Assembly (NCBI RefSeq): GCF_000150275.1
Contig: NW_002060965.1
Coordinates: 314,923 to 378,922 of the forward strand
Length of the DNA stretch: 64,000 bases
Direction of reading: 5' to 3'
Source: Trichoplax adhaerens
Taxonomy: Eukaryota; Placozoa; Uniplacotomia; Trichoplacea; Trichoplacidae
The translations under genes were made by a program, and so were the position numbers. The notes below the pieces were generated by a model. That model searched no databases and had not been told where the DNA came from. It saw only the letters and a program-made list of their open reading frames with translations. The stretch's first letter is position 1, and every line of letters starts with the position of its first letter. Of the stretch, positions 25,201 to 37,095 are shown one piece after another.

Positions 25201-28200
25201 TGAACGCTTCTTAAGCAATTAATACTTTTATTTTATGACCACACTGGCTTAAATAGACTTCTACAGTGAATTCTAATGTCAATTAGCGTGAATACTTATT
25301 TTGCAATATTTTTCAAGTTATGCTGATAGATATCTAAAATTACTAAATAGATAGGTCGATATTTAGGAACTTAGGGTGTCGAAACGCTTGTCCTCCGTCC
25401 ATATACGGTTCGATTATATTACTATAGACTAGTATACCCTTCAATCTACAGTACTGTACAGTGAATTAACTCGTAACAGTTTGTATTTTATATCATAATT
25501 CTACTAATAAAGCAGTAACTACACGCCTAGCTAAATTAAGTATGGCATATAACCTTGCTTAGACTGCTCTAAGGTATTCATTATTCATCAATTAATGATT
25601 ACTTAACTAGTAACGTACTACTTTAATAGCAACATAAAATTATTTGCGTGATATACATGAAATGATATTAGCCATCAATAGTTTGTAAGAATTTATCTGC
25701 TTTATTCATATAATGCATTAACAGAAGGTAAAATGACTGTCTTTTAGTTGATTTATCACATAACTGATCTCAGAAATTTGAAACTTGCATTATGGCATGT
25801 GCATTTATATTGTGACTGTTTGAGATTTTAGAATGGCATGACTGGCAGAAAAAACTCTGAATTAATTCAATAACCAATAAATTAGAGATATAAATACCAT
25901 GATTTCATAATTTTATAACATCAATTTATTACGATTATACAATTATGCTCGCCATCAAAATCGTCAATTTTAATTACTATATAATTATGAAGACTGTTAT
26001 CGGTCTAAATTTGAAAAATTAAAAACCTTATCTTACTAGCCACTTTCAGATCTTTCCTTCTCGACGTAGCCCTACTGACTACAACTCAAAGTGCCGACGA
26101 TTTGAGATTGTCAATATGTCAAAGTAATTACACGTCTACAGTCACCCACACGAGTAATACCATTGACTACTCTCTTTTAATGTGAGTGATTAACTAACTT
26201 ACTAGCTACTTAGTCACCAACTAACTATGGAGAGATACTGTAAGCAAGACTAACAACTGCCTCACAAGTATAATAAGCGGCTGGTTCTAAGATTAGTTTA
26301 TGAGCTTTTACTTCTGGTCATGCCACGAGAGTAGAGTACCTTGTCGTACACTAGAGAAGTATCAACTGAGCGATATATTTTCTGCTCGGGCTTATATACA
26401 GTCGCCACATGTAGGTGGTGCAAAGTAAAGAAACACATATAATACAATTTACTCACTCATTATGAGAAACAGGATTACAATTATTATATGACTCAGTACG
26501 ACTCGAGTCAAGGTGTAAACAACATCAATCAATTATCACCATTATTAGCTAATTAACAACTAGAGGCTCAGCACCACTATATTAATTAACAACATTAATT
26601 AATAGCAACTCTTACTGGTGCTAATGATTAATCTAGATTTTTCAATTAATACTTCAAGTAATAAATAATTTTATGGAGACTAACAAACTTATTTACAAGA
26701 TACGACGACTAGTATCGTAACATCTACTCACAAAATTGAAGAGTGAAGTCAAATCTTAGTCATAAAATAACTAATATATATCGTAGATGATCCATTTAGC
26801 GAATTCAAATTTTGAGAATAAAAACAGCAATTATACTCGCATTTGATACATTTGGCATAAATGTAAACGGACAAGTTTAGACACGATTTATTTGAGATCT
26901 TGTGATTATGTTAGAAATATGGACATTAAAATCTATTAATTATAAATGGATGCAATCTATTGTGTTCGAATAAATACTAGGAATATTGAGATAAATATCG
27001 TAGCTATATAAAAAAGGCTGAAGAGATATTAAGAACAAACAGAAAGGTAGACGTAATAATGGTAAAAGTATTCACTTTGCAAAGAGCAAACAATCACTTC
27101 CAAAATTTTATATAAACTAGAGAAAAATATTGCTTTATTTTGACTTAAACAAATTAGAAATTCATGTAATGATTTTCGCTTAATTGCAGTTGTAAGTAAT
27201 AGGATACTACTACGCAGTCATTGTAATTCACTTAAAGGAATTACGATACAGGCAGAATTACTGCTTCAACCAACGAAACTACCGAAAAGTTACTCACAGA
27301 ACTTTGAGTTTTTTAGTATTTGCTAGCTGGAACTAAACTTGAACTACTTTCTACTGAACTGAAGCACCTTTATACGCTATACAAAGTAGTTGGTGGTATC
27401 AGACTATCAAATTACTATTCTACTCGTAAAGTATTCTAAATGAAACTATCAATTAAACACATATGATCAGATAAATTATACTTCAGATTTCCGAATATTA
27501 CTAAATTAATAACAACCATAATTGTTACTACCATTTAAATTTTTCGACGGTATATAATATATAACTATATAAAAATACCAAAACAGATCAAAAGTTACAA
27601 ATTAGAAGCTAGATCAAAATATTTGAGTTTATAAGTTATACTCGATAGCTAAGTAATATTATTTCTACTTTGTTTCACGATCAAAATAAGCTATATGCTT
27701 TATCATAGTTATAGCATAAGTTATATGCGACTAAACGTATCACATAAGTTACGATCTAACATTGTATAATTTTTAACACATTTATGCTACAGAATATTCC
27801 TAAGTTTTAACCCGAATTAAGAAGTCAGATTTAATATACTACGACACTAAGAAAAACCAACTGTAGTTAAACCATTTAAGTCTATTTTTTAAGGCTACAA
27901 TACTTATTATAATACAAAACTTGATGAAGGATTTTAAAAATTAATCTTCATTACAAAAAGGTGATAAAAATTAGCCACTTATCTATACAATTCTATACTC
28001 TGATTAATCTATGCAGATACTTAAACTATTATTACGTTCGAAAAGGTACATACATGGGAGGTCTATGACAAAAATGGCATGAAGCGTCTGCAATTTAAAA
28101 AAGATGAAAATGTGACCCCAGACTGGAAATCCAATATATTAGAATTTCTCCCTTTAGAATTTATTCCTTTAAAAAATCAGCCCATAGTAGCGCAATTAAT

Positions 28201-31200
28201 TACTGTGGATGGCAGAAAAGAACCTCTAGTAAGAAATACAATTTTCTGGTGTTTATTTTAATCAATCAGCGATAAGTTTAGATTACTTAATATCCGTAGC
28301 ATTGACTTACATGCTTGAGAAGAATTGCAAATTATTTTTAATTAACAATATTTTTATGGATATGTGGAGGTCTGTTAATCGAAGAAATCCTTTATTAATT
28401 AAATAGCTTTGGAAAATTCATGACTCGCAAATAGAATTCCGGCAGGAACTCAAGTTGCGTTCAATGTGGATAGAACGTATTAAATTTGTATCCAACCTCA
28501 AAAGGAATGCCTATCGACCCTTACTTTGGGGCGAAGATATCATTGAAAATTTCCAGACTGATGACCAAAACAAGAAACACAACCATGAGTGCATTCCAAA
28601 ATGCCGGATCATATTAGGAAATATATCAAAGAATCGCTCAACAAACGAGGCAGATCTACAGTCAAATTTAGCAAATTCCACAAGATTAATATTGCCATTG
28701 CACTTCCCTCGTAAAGGTAGTAAAAACACGACAGCATTCATAACCCTGTTACAGTTATAAATCATGTAGAGTCTCGGACCGAGATTGCAAACTATTGAAT
28801 ATACATCTCAGTACTTTTATTAGCTAGATCTTGAATCATATAACAATATTTCCATACTAATATAATCTATTATCAAAATCACAGCAGGACTTGACACAAA
28901 TACTGAAGCAGGCGAGCGATTACGAAGTATCGACTATGTTTATAAGAAGAAACTGATTATCGTAAGATATAAGAAAGCGCTAGGATATCTACCAATTCAG
29001 CACCAACCTGGCGAACCAATGGACTTGACGGAAAAATATACAGACCAATTTAAATTAGTCTTCTTTAGTGAAGATAACATTGCAAGCATTGCTATCTCAG
29101 CAGATCAACAATTTATAGCAGTATTAATGTACTGGAAGATTGTTGTAAGTTTTATCAGCGATTTCGATAGATTACATTATATGTATGCCTATCTACTCAC
29201 CTTAGGTTCTTAATACTTGAACTTGTTCAAGCTATACAGCTCATGTTTGGACAACTTCTTTGCTTCGAATAGATAATTAAGCTCCAAAATGATAGCATTT
29301 GCTACTATGAAACCATCTATTGCGTAGAAAAAATTCACGATATCACATTCGTACCTGGCATGAGCGGCCTATTTGCTTATGACAAAGTTTCTAAGCAACG
29401 TCTATATCGATTTACTATAAATGGTAATGATGTATATTGATCGCAATCTTTCATCAATAAACAAACTAATCCATTTCATATTGTAATCTATAACTAGACA
29501 ATGATGCTCAAATGCAAGAAGCCAAACTACCTCTCTTTGATCTGGAATCGGAAAAATTCATCAGAACTGATCACATCATCATCGATACCAGCCATGTGTT
29601 TAGTGACAATGTCCCAGTGGCACTGCAATTAATTAAATATCAAAAGGAAAAATGTTGCTATTTAAAGGTTGTTTACTAAATAATTTGAAAATAATAGACA
29701 AATATCATTGTCATATCAAATATTTAAATGAATATAAATTCTTAAACATAAACTATGCAGATAATCTTATTGCTTCGCTTTAAATAATAAATTAGTCCAT
29801 TTATTTTTGACTCAAGTTATTCGAAGGAGAAAATTTAGAGCAAACGCTAATGGGCAAACTTCAGCAGAATTATAATCGCTGTTTTTTACACGAAAATTAT
29901 AAGTCAATTATCTTATTTCGAAATGATCTGTGCAAATCAGCCGACTGTTTAAATGAATTTAGACTCGAATCAGGATTAGGAACAGAACACTGGCATATTA
30001 CCTTAGCTAAAATTTCAAATGTAAGTGAAGAATAGAGTACAGCAGTCATAAATGGAAACTAGCTGTCCAAAGCTATTTTACTTCAGCCTGGCAAAGCGAG
30101 GTTTCATATTTTCAGATTATGCACTAAATAAGAAAATTACTAAGGTACACGAAAAGGCAACTTTGCTTAATTTTTGAATTGAATATCCATCTTGTTCGAT
30201 ATGATTCCATGTAGTACCGCTACCTTAACAAAATCTCCAACAATCAAGCAGACGAAAGGTTTATCAATTACTCTATGGCTTATGGCATAAACCCTAGCGA
30301 TTATAATATACCTACACCTTATCAAATAGAAGATACTGAATTCAATGTACTGGCATCTAGATACAGAGAAAGCGATGATATAATCATTTTCATAATAGAA
30401 ATTAAGGTATTATTAATATTGATATTTCTCATCTTAACAGTTCTGTAGATATTTAATATTTCCCCATTCCTTCCATACGATAATCGTTGTATACTAACCT
30501 CATTTTTTATTATTTTATTTCTCCTGTATTTAGTATATACAAAGGAATCATAGACTGATCATATTTACAGCTAATTGCCAAGACGAAACTAGTTCCATCT
30601 ATTCTGATACCAAAGAAGCAAAGTACGAAAATATCCAGATCGTTTATTTCGATGACAATTGCTTAATTACTCATCAGCATATCCAAGATAGTCAAAATAC
30701 TTCGCAAAGCACCATTGATGTAAGTATTATTTTAATAAACTAAAATCTGCAATATGTCATACATCCTATTGATAAAAATTTAGATACTGCAAACATCAAT
30801 TCTACGTGTATACCCCCAATATTGAAATGCCATTTATCTTTACTTTTGATTATTCAAGATATACAAGCTAAATCAAACAAATGACAATGAGAAACTATAT
30901 AAATCTCACAAATATCAACGAGAAGATATAGGCGTCATCAGCAAACTAGTTATACATGGAAATGAACTGTCCGATGAAATTGATGTCGATTTTTCGCCTT
31001 TTAAGGACGATCATGATATTTTAACAATAGATTTTGACCTTGAAGGCAACATCGATGATATTGTAAGTCCATTAATGTGTACGGAGCTTTAAAACTTTTT
31101 TAAATATATCTAAGAAATTACCGCAATCTAGCTTTTAAATGGATGTGTTAAACCATTTTTTCAATTAGCTTCAACAGCAATTTGAAAAGGAATATTCTCT

Positions 31201-31656
31201 TACTCACTGCACAGAATATTTCATCATCCAAAAAGAAAACGATATTCTGGTAAGGAATCATGTTCTTATAGCTATTCTTGTCTCAGATTTGGATCAATCG
31301 CTCATCAGACGTATTACCGGTGTTAACTTTTCCAGGTTTTAGCTGTAGCCAACAACATGACTAAAATTTTAACATACTGCTGTAGCAATGGGAAACACTA
31401 TAATTTCGAATTTGTTCTGGATCTTAAAAAGATTAGCAACTTATGGTCTAGTCAGCGTTTAGCATTTATCAAAGATAAGAGTCAAATTCATATTTACGAT
31501 AAATGCAAAATACAGTTATTGCAAGTTATACAATCACCTATTAATGATGAATATAGCGAAATATTAGGCAACGAGAATCAATCATCGTTCATTTGTCGAA
31601 CTAATGATCGTGAATACATTGTTTATAAAGCAATAGAGACGGTAAATCAAAGCTGA
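13435..31656 (+). CDS. Gene 2: APAF-1-like NB-ARC/WD40-like protein with novel N-terminus
   Basis: About 21 phase-consistent exons total 5,424 coding bases, about 1,807 residues: 13435-14030, 15446-16275, 16824-17051, 17961-18083, 18238-18386, 18588-19024, 20022-20358, 20918-21108, 24416-24569, 24697-24816, 28046-28228, 28407-28716, 28888-29144, 29273-29423, 29498-29667, 29817-30020, 30215-30406, 30534-30719, 30859-31062, 31169-31249, 31336-31656. The layout is N-module (about 1-475), NB-ARC and helical region (about 476-963), then diverged propeller repeats. APAF-1 is the closest architecture: a nucleotide-driven platform that assembles into a wheel after its propellers sense a ligand. Here the CARD is replaced by a module unrelated to CARD by eye. 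The protein is much longer than human APAF-1 (about 1,250). The weakest junction is the acceptor at 20020-20021 (CATAAAG). The 21109-24415 and 24817-28045 introns carry repeats. Confidence 0.75.
16824..21108 (+). CDS. Gene 2 exons 3-8: NB-ARC ATPase and helical domain
   Basis: Exon 3 starts with the APAF-1-like lead-in (YIRREKWITKICDQL). Walker A is GSPGIGKT at about residues 517-524. Exon 4 has LYQILSGSKVFSNELPSIL. Exon 5 has Walker B LFVFDDIW at about 601-608 and the sensor-like SIATSRE, equivalent to the TTRD of APAF-1. Exon 6 carries the GLPL motif ASGGLPLAIGLIGG at about 678-691 and the winged-helix part (LGAFKYPKVSI...SLWQCEKEVGQSILRKFHSKSLL). Exon 7 starts with the motif that is LHD in APAF-1, here LHN, so the Asp of the His-Asp pair is replaced. 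Exon 8 ends with GKYWMIAG. Key ATP-binding and hydrolysis residues are present, so a nucleotide switch is likely, but the LHN change could alter the resting state. Confidence 0.85.
22771..24035. mobile_element. Dispersed element R2, copy 1, interrupted by R1
   Basis: Sequence on both sides of R1 copy B (22771-23131 and 23842-24035) aligns in order with 26195-26735. Anchors are TATCTGCTCGGCCTTATATACGATC versus a near copy at 26389-26404, CACACGTAGGTGG versus CACATGTAGGTGG, and, after R1, AACAAACTAATCTACAAAAG versus AACAAACTTATTTACAAGAT. The 5' part has nested inverted repeats: CCAGCCACT (22771-22779) pairs with AGTGGCTGG (22847-22855), and inside them GTGAGT (22811-22816) pairs with ACTCAC (22831-22836). 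This would fold into a hairpin. No ORF is present. The element class is unknown; a non-autonomous element is likely. Confidence 0.6.
23132..23841. repeat. Dispersed repeat R1, copy B
   Basis: A 710-base relative of 3854-4813, without the internal duplication and without the telomere-like motif. The region 23527-23730 contains an intact 67-codon plus-strand ORF (…KSKLKGPVATLSDIRNTIF…) that is broken in copy A. I know no matching protein, and a chance ORF in a repeat is the simpler reading. It lies within R2 in a gene 2 intron. Confidence 0.78.
24416..31656 (+). CDS. Gene 2 exons 9-21: divergent WD40-like propeller region
   Basis: Thirteen exons, mostly phase 0, encode repeating beta-strand patterns such as VKISADGNWLAFLM, LWKIHDSQIEF, IAISADQQFIAVLMYWKIV and LAFIKDKSQIHIYD. 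These are the S-x-D-G/Q strand and W/Y-x-I-D features of WD40 repeats. Canonical WD dipeptides and GH pairs are rare, so the blade number cannot be fixed by eye; two propellers, as in APAF-1, is plausible from the length (about 840 residues). Each exon aligns one-to-one with an exon of gene 3. Examples are IGTSQSD/IGTSRCD, FVPG/FVPD, RESDDIIIFII/RESDQTYLFLI and QSSFICRTNDREYIVYKA/QSLFICQTDSKQYYIIKA. The equivalent 151-base exons have identical length. The stop at 31654-31656 follows ETVNQS. Confidence 0.78.
24817..28045 (+). other. Gene 2 intron 10, 3.2 kb
   Basis: The intron starts at TCTCAG|GTAATA after exon 24697-24816 and ends before GTACATACATGG at 28046. Apart from R2 copy 2 I see only AT-rich, stop-rich sequence and no exon. 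The equivalent intron of gene 3 is only about 400 bases, so most of the length is secondary growth. Confidence 0.55.
26195..26735. mobile_element. Dispersed element R2, copy 2 (uninterrupted)
   Basis: Continuous counterpart of R2 copy 1, in the gene 2 intron 24817-28045. A degenerate partner of the 5' inverted repeat is visible (AGCGGCTGG near 26275). The copies differ substantially, so the insertions are old. Confidence 0.6.
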
Positions 31657-33084
31657 TGAAATTTCCTGTCCATAATAATGTTAGAATACAAAATACGCTG
31701 ACTTTTTTAGTATTTTATCTAGGCAGTTTTATATCTCGCAGCTATACATTGCATTATTTTTTTTAATCACTCAGCAAGAAATTGCTGATATTAAATTTCA
31801 GTTATTTTATAACGGCATATTTTCGGAGATAATGTGATACCTTAACAATATTTCGCTGGCCTTATTGATTTATTTTATGTAGCTGAACTTACAGCAAAAG
31901 AATTTGCACTTTGTGATATTTTATAGATTGATAGTTTATTCTAGAAAAATGGGTATGCTAACAATAGCGTAATAACAAATGCGCTGCCAGCCAGATTTAT
32001 TGCGGCAGGTAAATTTGTTTTTCATAATATTCATCAATTGATATTTTTATGTAAGGAAAAGCGTGTACTATCGATAGCCTAATGACAAATGCGCTTCCAA
32101 CCAGATTTGTAACTACCTCACCCAAATTTTACTCGTAAGAGCAGAAATTAGTAAGTAATTATCATTTTTATCCAATTATATTATATTTCTTGTAGCTATA
32201 CCGAGTAAATACATACGCAACTTTAAATAGGAGCCACAATGACGATATCATTAGATAGGCTTACATTAAATTCGCTATCCATTCTTTATCTATCTTACTC
32301 TACCTATTGGTATAGATAACTGCATATTTTGATAATGTTATCTAATTATTTTGATTTATTTTTACGTAAACGCTTATAAATTAGCTGATTTTCTAATAAA
32401 ATTACGATTTTTTATGCTTTAGTCTGACAAGAGAACTGTGTTACATTTATTACGAATTTCTAATAACAGGTAAATATTAGTGCTTAAAATCCTATCATAG
32501 GCTAATTGTGAGGTGGATAGGCCTGAATGTGGGTTCATGAAAGTTAAATGATCGTTTTAAATTCAGTTTGTAATAAGAAAGAACAAAATTAATTGCCGTA
32601 AAACCTCTGAACATAAGAGTAACAATTATTTCTATCTATAACAGTGATTATAAATAAAATCACTTGTTTGAAACAACCCTGGTATTTGGCTATCAATTTA
32701 GTAAAGGCAATAGACAAAAGAAACAAAATCATTCACTTTGAATCCCATTCATTTAATGATTTTTTCCCTTCGCTAATCTTATGATCACTCCTTTGATGAG
32801 AGACTACCCTTGTTCCTCCGCTTTCAACAAAGCATCTAGTCATAAAAATTAAATTTTAATACTAAGATATCCAAGGAAGCAGCATACAATTTATTATATG
32901 GCAATCTTTTAAACATTGAACTCTAAAATGTCAATTACTGGAAATTTCAATTAAATGACGTAACTTTAAATTAAAGAGTAGTCAGATAGATGTCAGCAAA
33001 TATTATAACAATAAAAGCTAGTCAATTTTAGCTATTACTTGAAAACTTGCGTTACATTCTTATTAACCGCTCTTCAATTTAATA
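31657..33084. other. Intergenic downstream of gene 2
   Basis: Apart from the short duplication above, nothing recognisable. In particular there is no relic of a death-domain exon like that of gene 1. Confidence 0.4.
31943..32111. repeat. Short tandem duplication downstream of gene 2
   Basis: Two copies of about 60 bases (31943-32002 and 32052-32111) share TAACAAATGCGCTGCCAGCC / TGACAAATGCGCTTCCAACC followed by AGATTT. Non-coding. Confidence 0.65.
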
Positions 33085-33755
33085 ACACTACTGATAGGTA
33101 GAAGAATAGATTAATTTACTTATTACAACGCATTAATGAATTCTATCTAATCATATAACACAATTAATTAACTCAAAATGATGTTCTAAATTTTTGTAAC
33201 ATGGCAACATATATGAGTATACTAAAATTTATAGCACTAATACGGAGGATAGAATATACCAATCTCAGAACCTAAGAAATTAAAATGGATTTACAAGCTA
33301 AAGGTTGTATTCCTTAGCATAGAATAAGTATGCCTTTAATAATTAGTAAATTTTACTTTTATATAGAATAAGATCATACCATTCAGCTGCAGGGACTTCA
33401 AATGAGGATATAAATTTAAGGAATGTCATAGAATGCTTTCACTATCAGAGAATTCATTGAACTAACAAGATACAGTAATTGAAGAAATTTGAAGCGAATA
33501 TAGATAATATAGCTAGATATACTAATAGCATACCAGGAACAATGAGACCCGAAAGAGCATGGAATTGCGTATTTACTCTAAGTGCATTTGCTTTATGTTA
33601 ATTTACATGGATGAAATGTTAAAGCAAACATTTCTAAAGAGAAACAGTGAACAGTTTGTGGTTTACATGAATAGTATCTACCTGGAAACAGGGATTATAA
33701 AGCTTCTCTACAATACTTACGCATTAATTTAATAGAGCTATGCAACAGTAAGTAA
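33085..33755. repeat. Duplicated 3' flank, copy 2 (matches 10370-11045)
   Basis: Counterpart of the flank of gene 1 in the same orientation. It begins about 1.4 kb after the gene 2 stop codon, whereas copy 1 begins about 0.9 kb after the gene 1 stop. Confidence 0.72.
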
Positions 33756-34059
33756 GGCTATTAATAATTACTAGGATTAAGTCTAACAGGTAAAAACTAC
33801 AGTTAAACATAAGGATGAAGAAATCATTCAATCTTCTCAACCGAATTAGCCGTGCCAAAAATTATTACTGCATAATCTGTTTTATTATCAGATGTCACAT
33901 TTATTTTATGGTCAAATCGACTTTTCCATTTACTTTCTATTGTTAAATTCCACTTGCGGTTAAAGACTACTACTCGTACTTTGATGTTACTCAACGAAGT
34001 TTCTTTTTTATTCCAAAACGCCAAAGGTATCATTTCTACCATCAGTAGAGTGCTACTGA

Positions 34060-37000
34060 CTAGTATGGAAAGAAATTGAAGTCATCCAAAGCCTCTAAGG
34101 CTTCATTGATATCTACCTTGTCTTCTACAATTAGTTTTTTCTTCGTTTGGAAACATGATGATCCTTTTTTAATCTAGTGGAAGAAATTGACACTTGGATC
34201 TTAGAAGTTCTACAGCTAGTAGCAAATGTTTGATATTATTCATGAATTTCTACTTGTATACTTGCATCAGTTCACCTACTTGTTTATCCAGGATGCAATA
34301 AAATAGAAGTACAAGAAAATTCAGCAAGCAGTTTAAAGCAACAAAGACAAAACCACTAACAGTGTGATTGTACGAAATGAAGTTGCAGAAAAATAACCAT
34401 GTTAACAGAATAATAATCATCATGGTTGCAATCTCGTACTCTTGGACCCTCAATCTAATTCGTGAATATAATGTAAGAGCTTAGTAATAATCAATTTAGT
34501 AATCAAAATGTTCTTACCAATATCGATAAATATATAATTGCTATATCATAATTTACATACTTTCGAGCTCTATGCTCTTCAGCATTGAACGCGTGAAATT
34601 CTTTGCTATCTTCCCCGTCTTTACAACACCAATCTTTAATTTTTAATTCCTTCAATTCATCCTGAGTACTGTACATCAAGAATGGAAGAGAAATCTAGGT
34701 AATGTCAAGTTAATAATAGGTGATTAATTGTGTTAGCATTTCTGGTTAGTTTCTCAAAAGCAAAATAATACTTACTACCACTATAGCTGGCAATGGAATC
34801 ACAAAATAAAAGTTATTGATGCCATGCAGCCAACACCTGTTATAAATAAATAACAATGTTGCAGTTCTACTTCGTATCATTACGAATTTTTATACAGTCA
34901 TAATATTTTAGACATAATAGAAATGAAACAATTACAACAACTAGATAATTTAACTGACATATTTTGACCAAAAACTTTTAAAGTTGGGTGATATATCCAT
35001 GGATCCACCAGCGAGGCAACAGTAATCGGTACGGTAGGAAGCACTGATATTAAGAAGAGGGAAATGATTAACGTCGTAAAAACGGCATACAATGTACTAA
35101 TATTCGGGATTCCATTCCATCTAATGTCAGAAATTGATACATCAGCTCGATAGTATTAGTTATTGTCACTTATAAATTTAAATCTTGTTGAATCGTGATC
35201 TTACTCTATCCAAGGTCTAAACTAAATTAAGTCATAAATGACATGCGAGTATAATCATTTCTTTCTACGAGCAATTACATTGAAATTCTTGCCAATACGA
35301 ATGGATGAATCTTACAAATACTGAATCACATTAAAGTTTAAATTAATTAAGAATCATATCTAGATAACATACTCCATCCAATAAGGAAGTAGGTAAAGAT
35401 CCACATTCTGCTATCATTTGCATTCTTGTTCTTTCGGTGACGATATTGGTGAAGGCATTGAACAAACATGCACGTAAAACAAGCCAGAATCATATAATGT
35501 AGAACTATGCCTTTAGCAATGCACAGTGGCTAATATCGATAGATAAAAAATTAACAAAAACATTAGTTCGACTTCTATAATAACAGGAATTAAAATAACA
35601 TTTAAGAGACCATTCTAACTTGAGGATAACGCAGGGAAATACGAAGATATTCAAATTACTTCCGAATACAGGCAAAAATTAAAACTAATAAAACTATTTT
35701 TATTGCCAGTAAAGACTAAACTTCAACTTAAATTATAGTTCATTATGCGATATCTTACTTACAGATTTTTCTTTAGCTGGTAGAAATGGAATAACCACAG
35801 CAATCATCACATCGGTGAGAATGACTGCTATAGCTATATTACATCGAACTTTCCATTTCATTGTAAGCGAGACGCTAAGCATAAAATGTTGTCGTAAAAA
35901 AAATTGGTCATTTGGAAGAAATTATGCAGTTGCAAGCAAGCAATACATTCCTAACATGATTTGTATTCATTATTACGATTACTTGCAATCGTTAATTATA
36001 GCCGATTTCAAAAAATTAAATCGTAAACACACAGTAATAATAGTATTGATTAATTGTTTATGCACGTCAAGGTATGGAAGATCACAATTGAACTGGTCAC
36101 TAAGGTAAATGACGTTTAAAATACCCTGATCGTGATGGAGAGATTTGTAAGCATACTTTCATTCTTACAAGAATTTACAACATTATGTATGATATCAATA
36201 TCAATCTAGCTGGAATTAGATTAGATCAACTGTTGCACATAACATAATATCATATTCAGTTTGCTATTACTATTTAGACTTACTATAACAAAATTATTAA
36301 TACGAGTTGAATCTATAAAATATTTCTAAGCTAATTTTAATCGTGCAATTTAAAACTCATAAAATTAAAACTTCATGATCAGTGTATGTGTATCAATATA
36401 ATTATCGACGTTAAATTGCTGCCAGTCTTGTGCTGTTAAAATTATTTATTTCGCGAAGAAGCTAAACTCTCAACAAAACCTACTAAGTTACTAAACTATT
36501 ATAATGAAAATATTAATACCGGTATAATCGTTTAAATATTTCGAAGCTAATTCTAAACGTGTTATTTCAAATCCATAGAATTAAAAAATCCATGATCAGC
36601 GAAGATACGTCAATATTATATCGACCTTAAATTATAGCCAGTCTTATGCTGCTACTGTTAATCAATTCGTGAAGAAAGCTAAAAGCTCTCAATAAAATCT
36701 ATAAGTTACCAGTCCTGATAGACTGCTAACTACGACTTGTAATAAATAATACTACCTTAATTAAGCTAAGGTGTTATATCATGCAGAACTTCTCTATACA
36801 GAAACATAATTGCACAAATCACTTGTTTCTCAAATTAAATGCTTAAAATTAGCGGATTCGTATTATGTAATTACTAGATGTAGTGTCATTAAAAAGAAAT
36901 TATTAAATACCAATTGTTATTTTTTAACTCAAAATTATGGAATGCATTCTTTTACCTCGCTGCTATAACAAAGCCCCAAGTCAACAAAATAAAAGTAATG

Positions 37001-37095
37001 GAGATCCAACCCATAGCTATATTAAACCATTGAAATAATAATGGTTTCGAATTATAATTGATATCATACTTCTTCATATTAGTTTCATTATTTTC
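34060..37095 (-). CDS. GPCR-A seven-helix domain exons
   Basis: TM1 exon: FNIAMGWISITFILLTWGF. TM2 exon: MKWKVRCNIAIAVILTD. TM3-4 exon: from PLCIAKG to YFLIGW. TM4 end: LPTVPITVASLVDPWIY. TM5 exon: CWLHGINNFYFVIPLPAIVV. Loop 3 exon: TQDELKELKIKDWCCKDGED. TM6-7 exon: EIATMMIIILLTWLFFCNF, then FVALNCLLNFLVLLFYC. Tail exon: from IKKGSSCFQTKKK to Y, stop at 34060-34062. The disulfide pair expected in class B (TM3 Cys and loop-2 Cys) is present as PLC and CWL. Confidence 0.85.
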
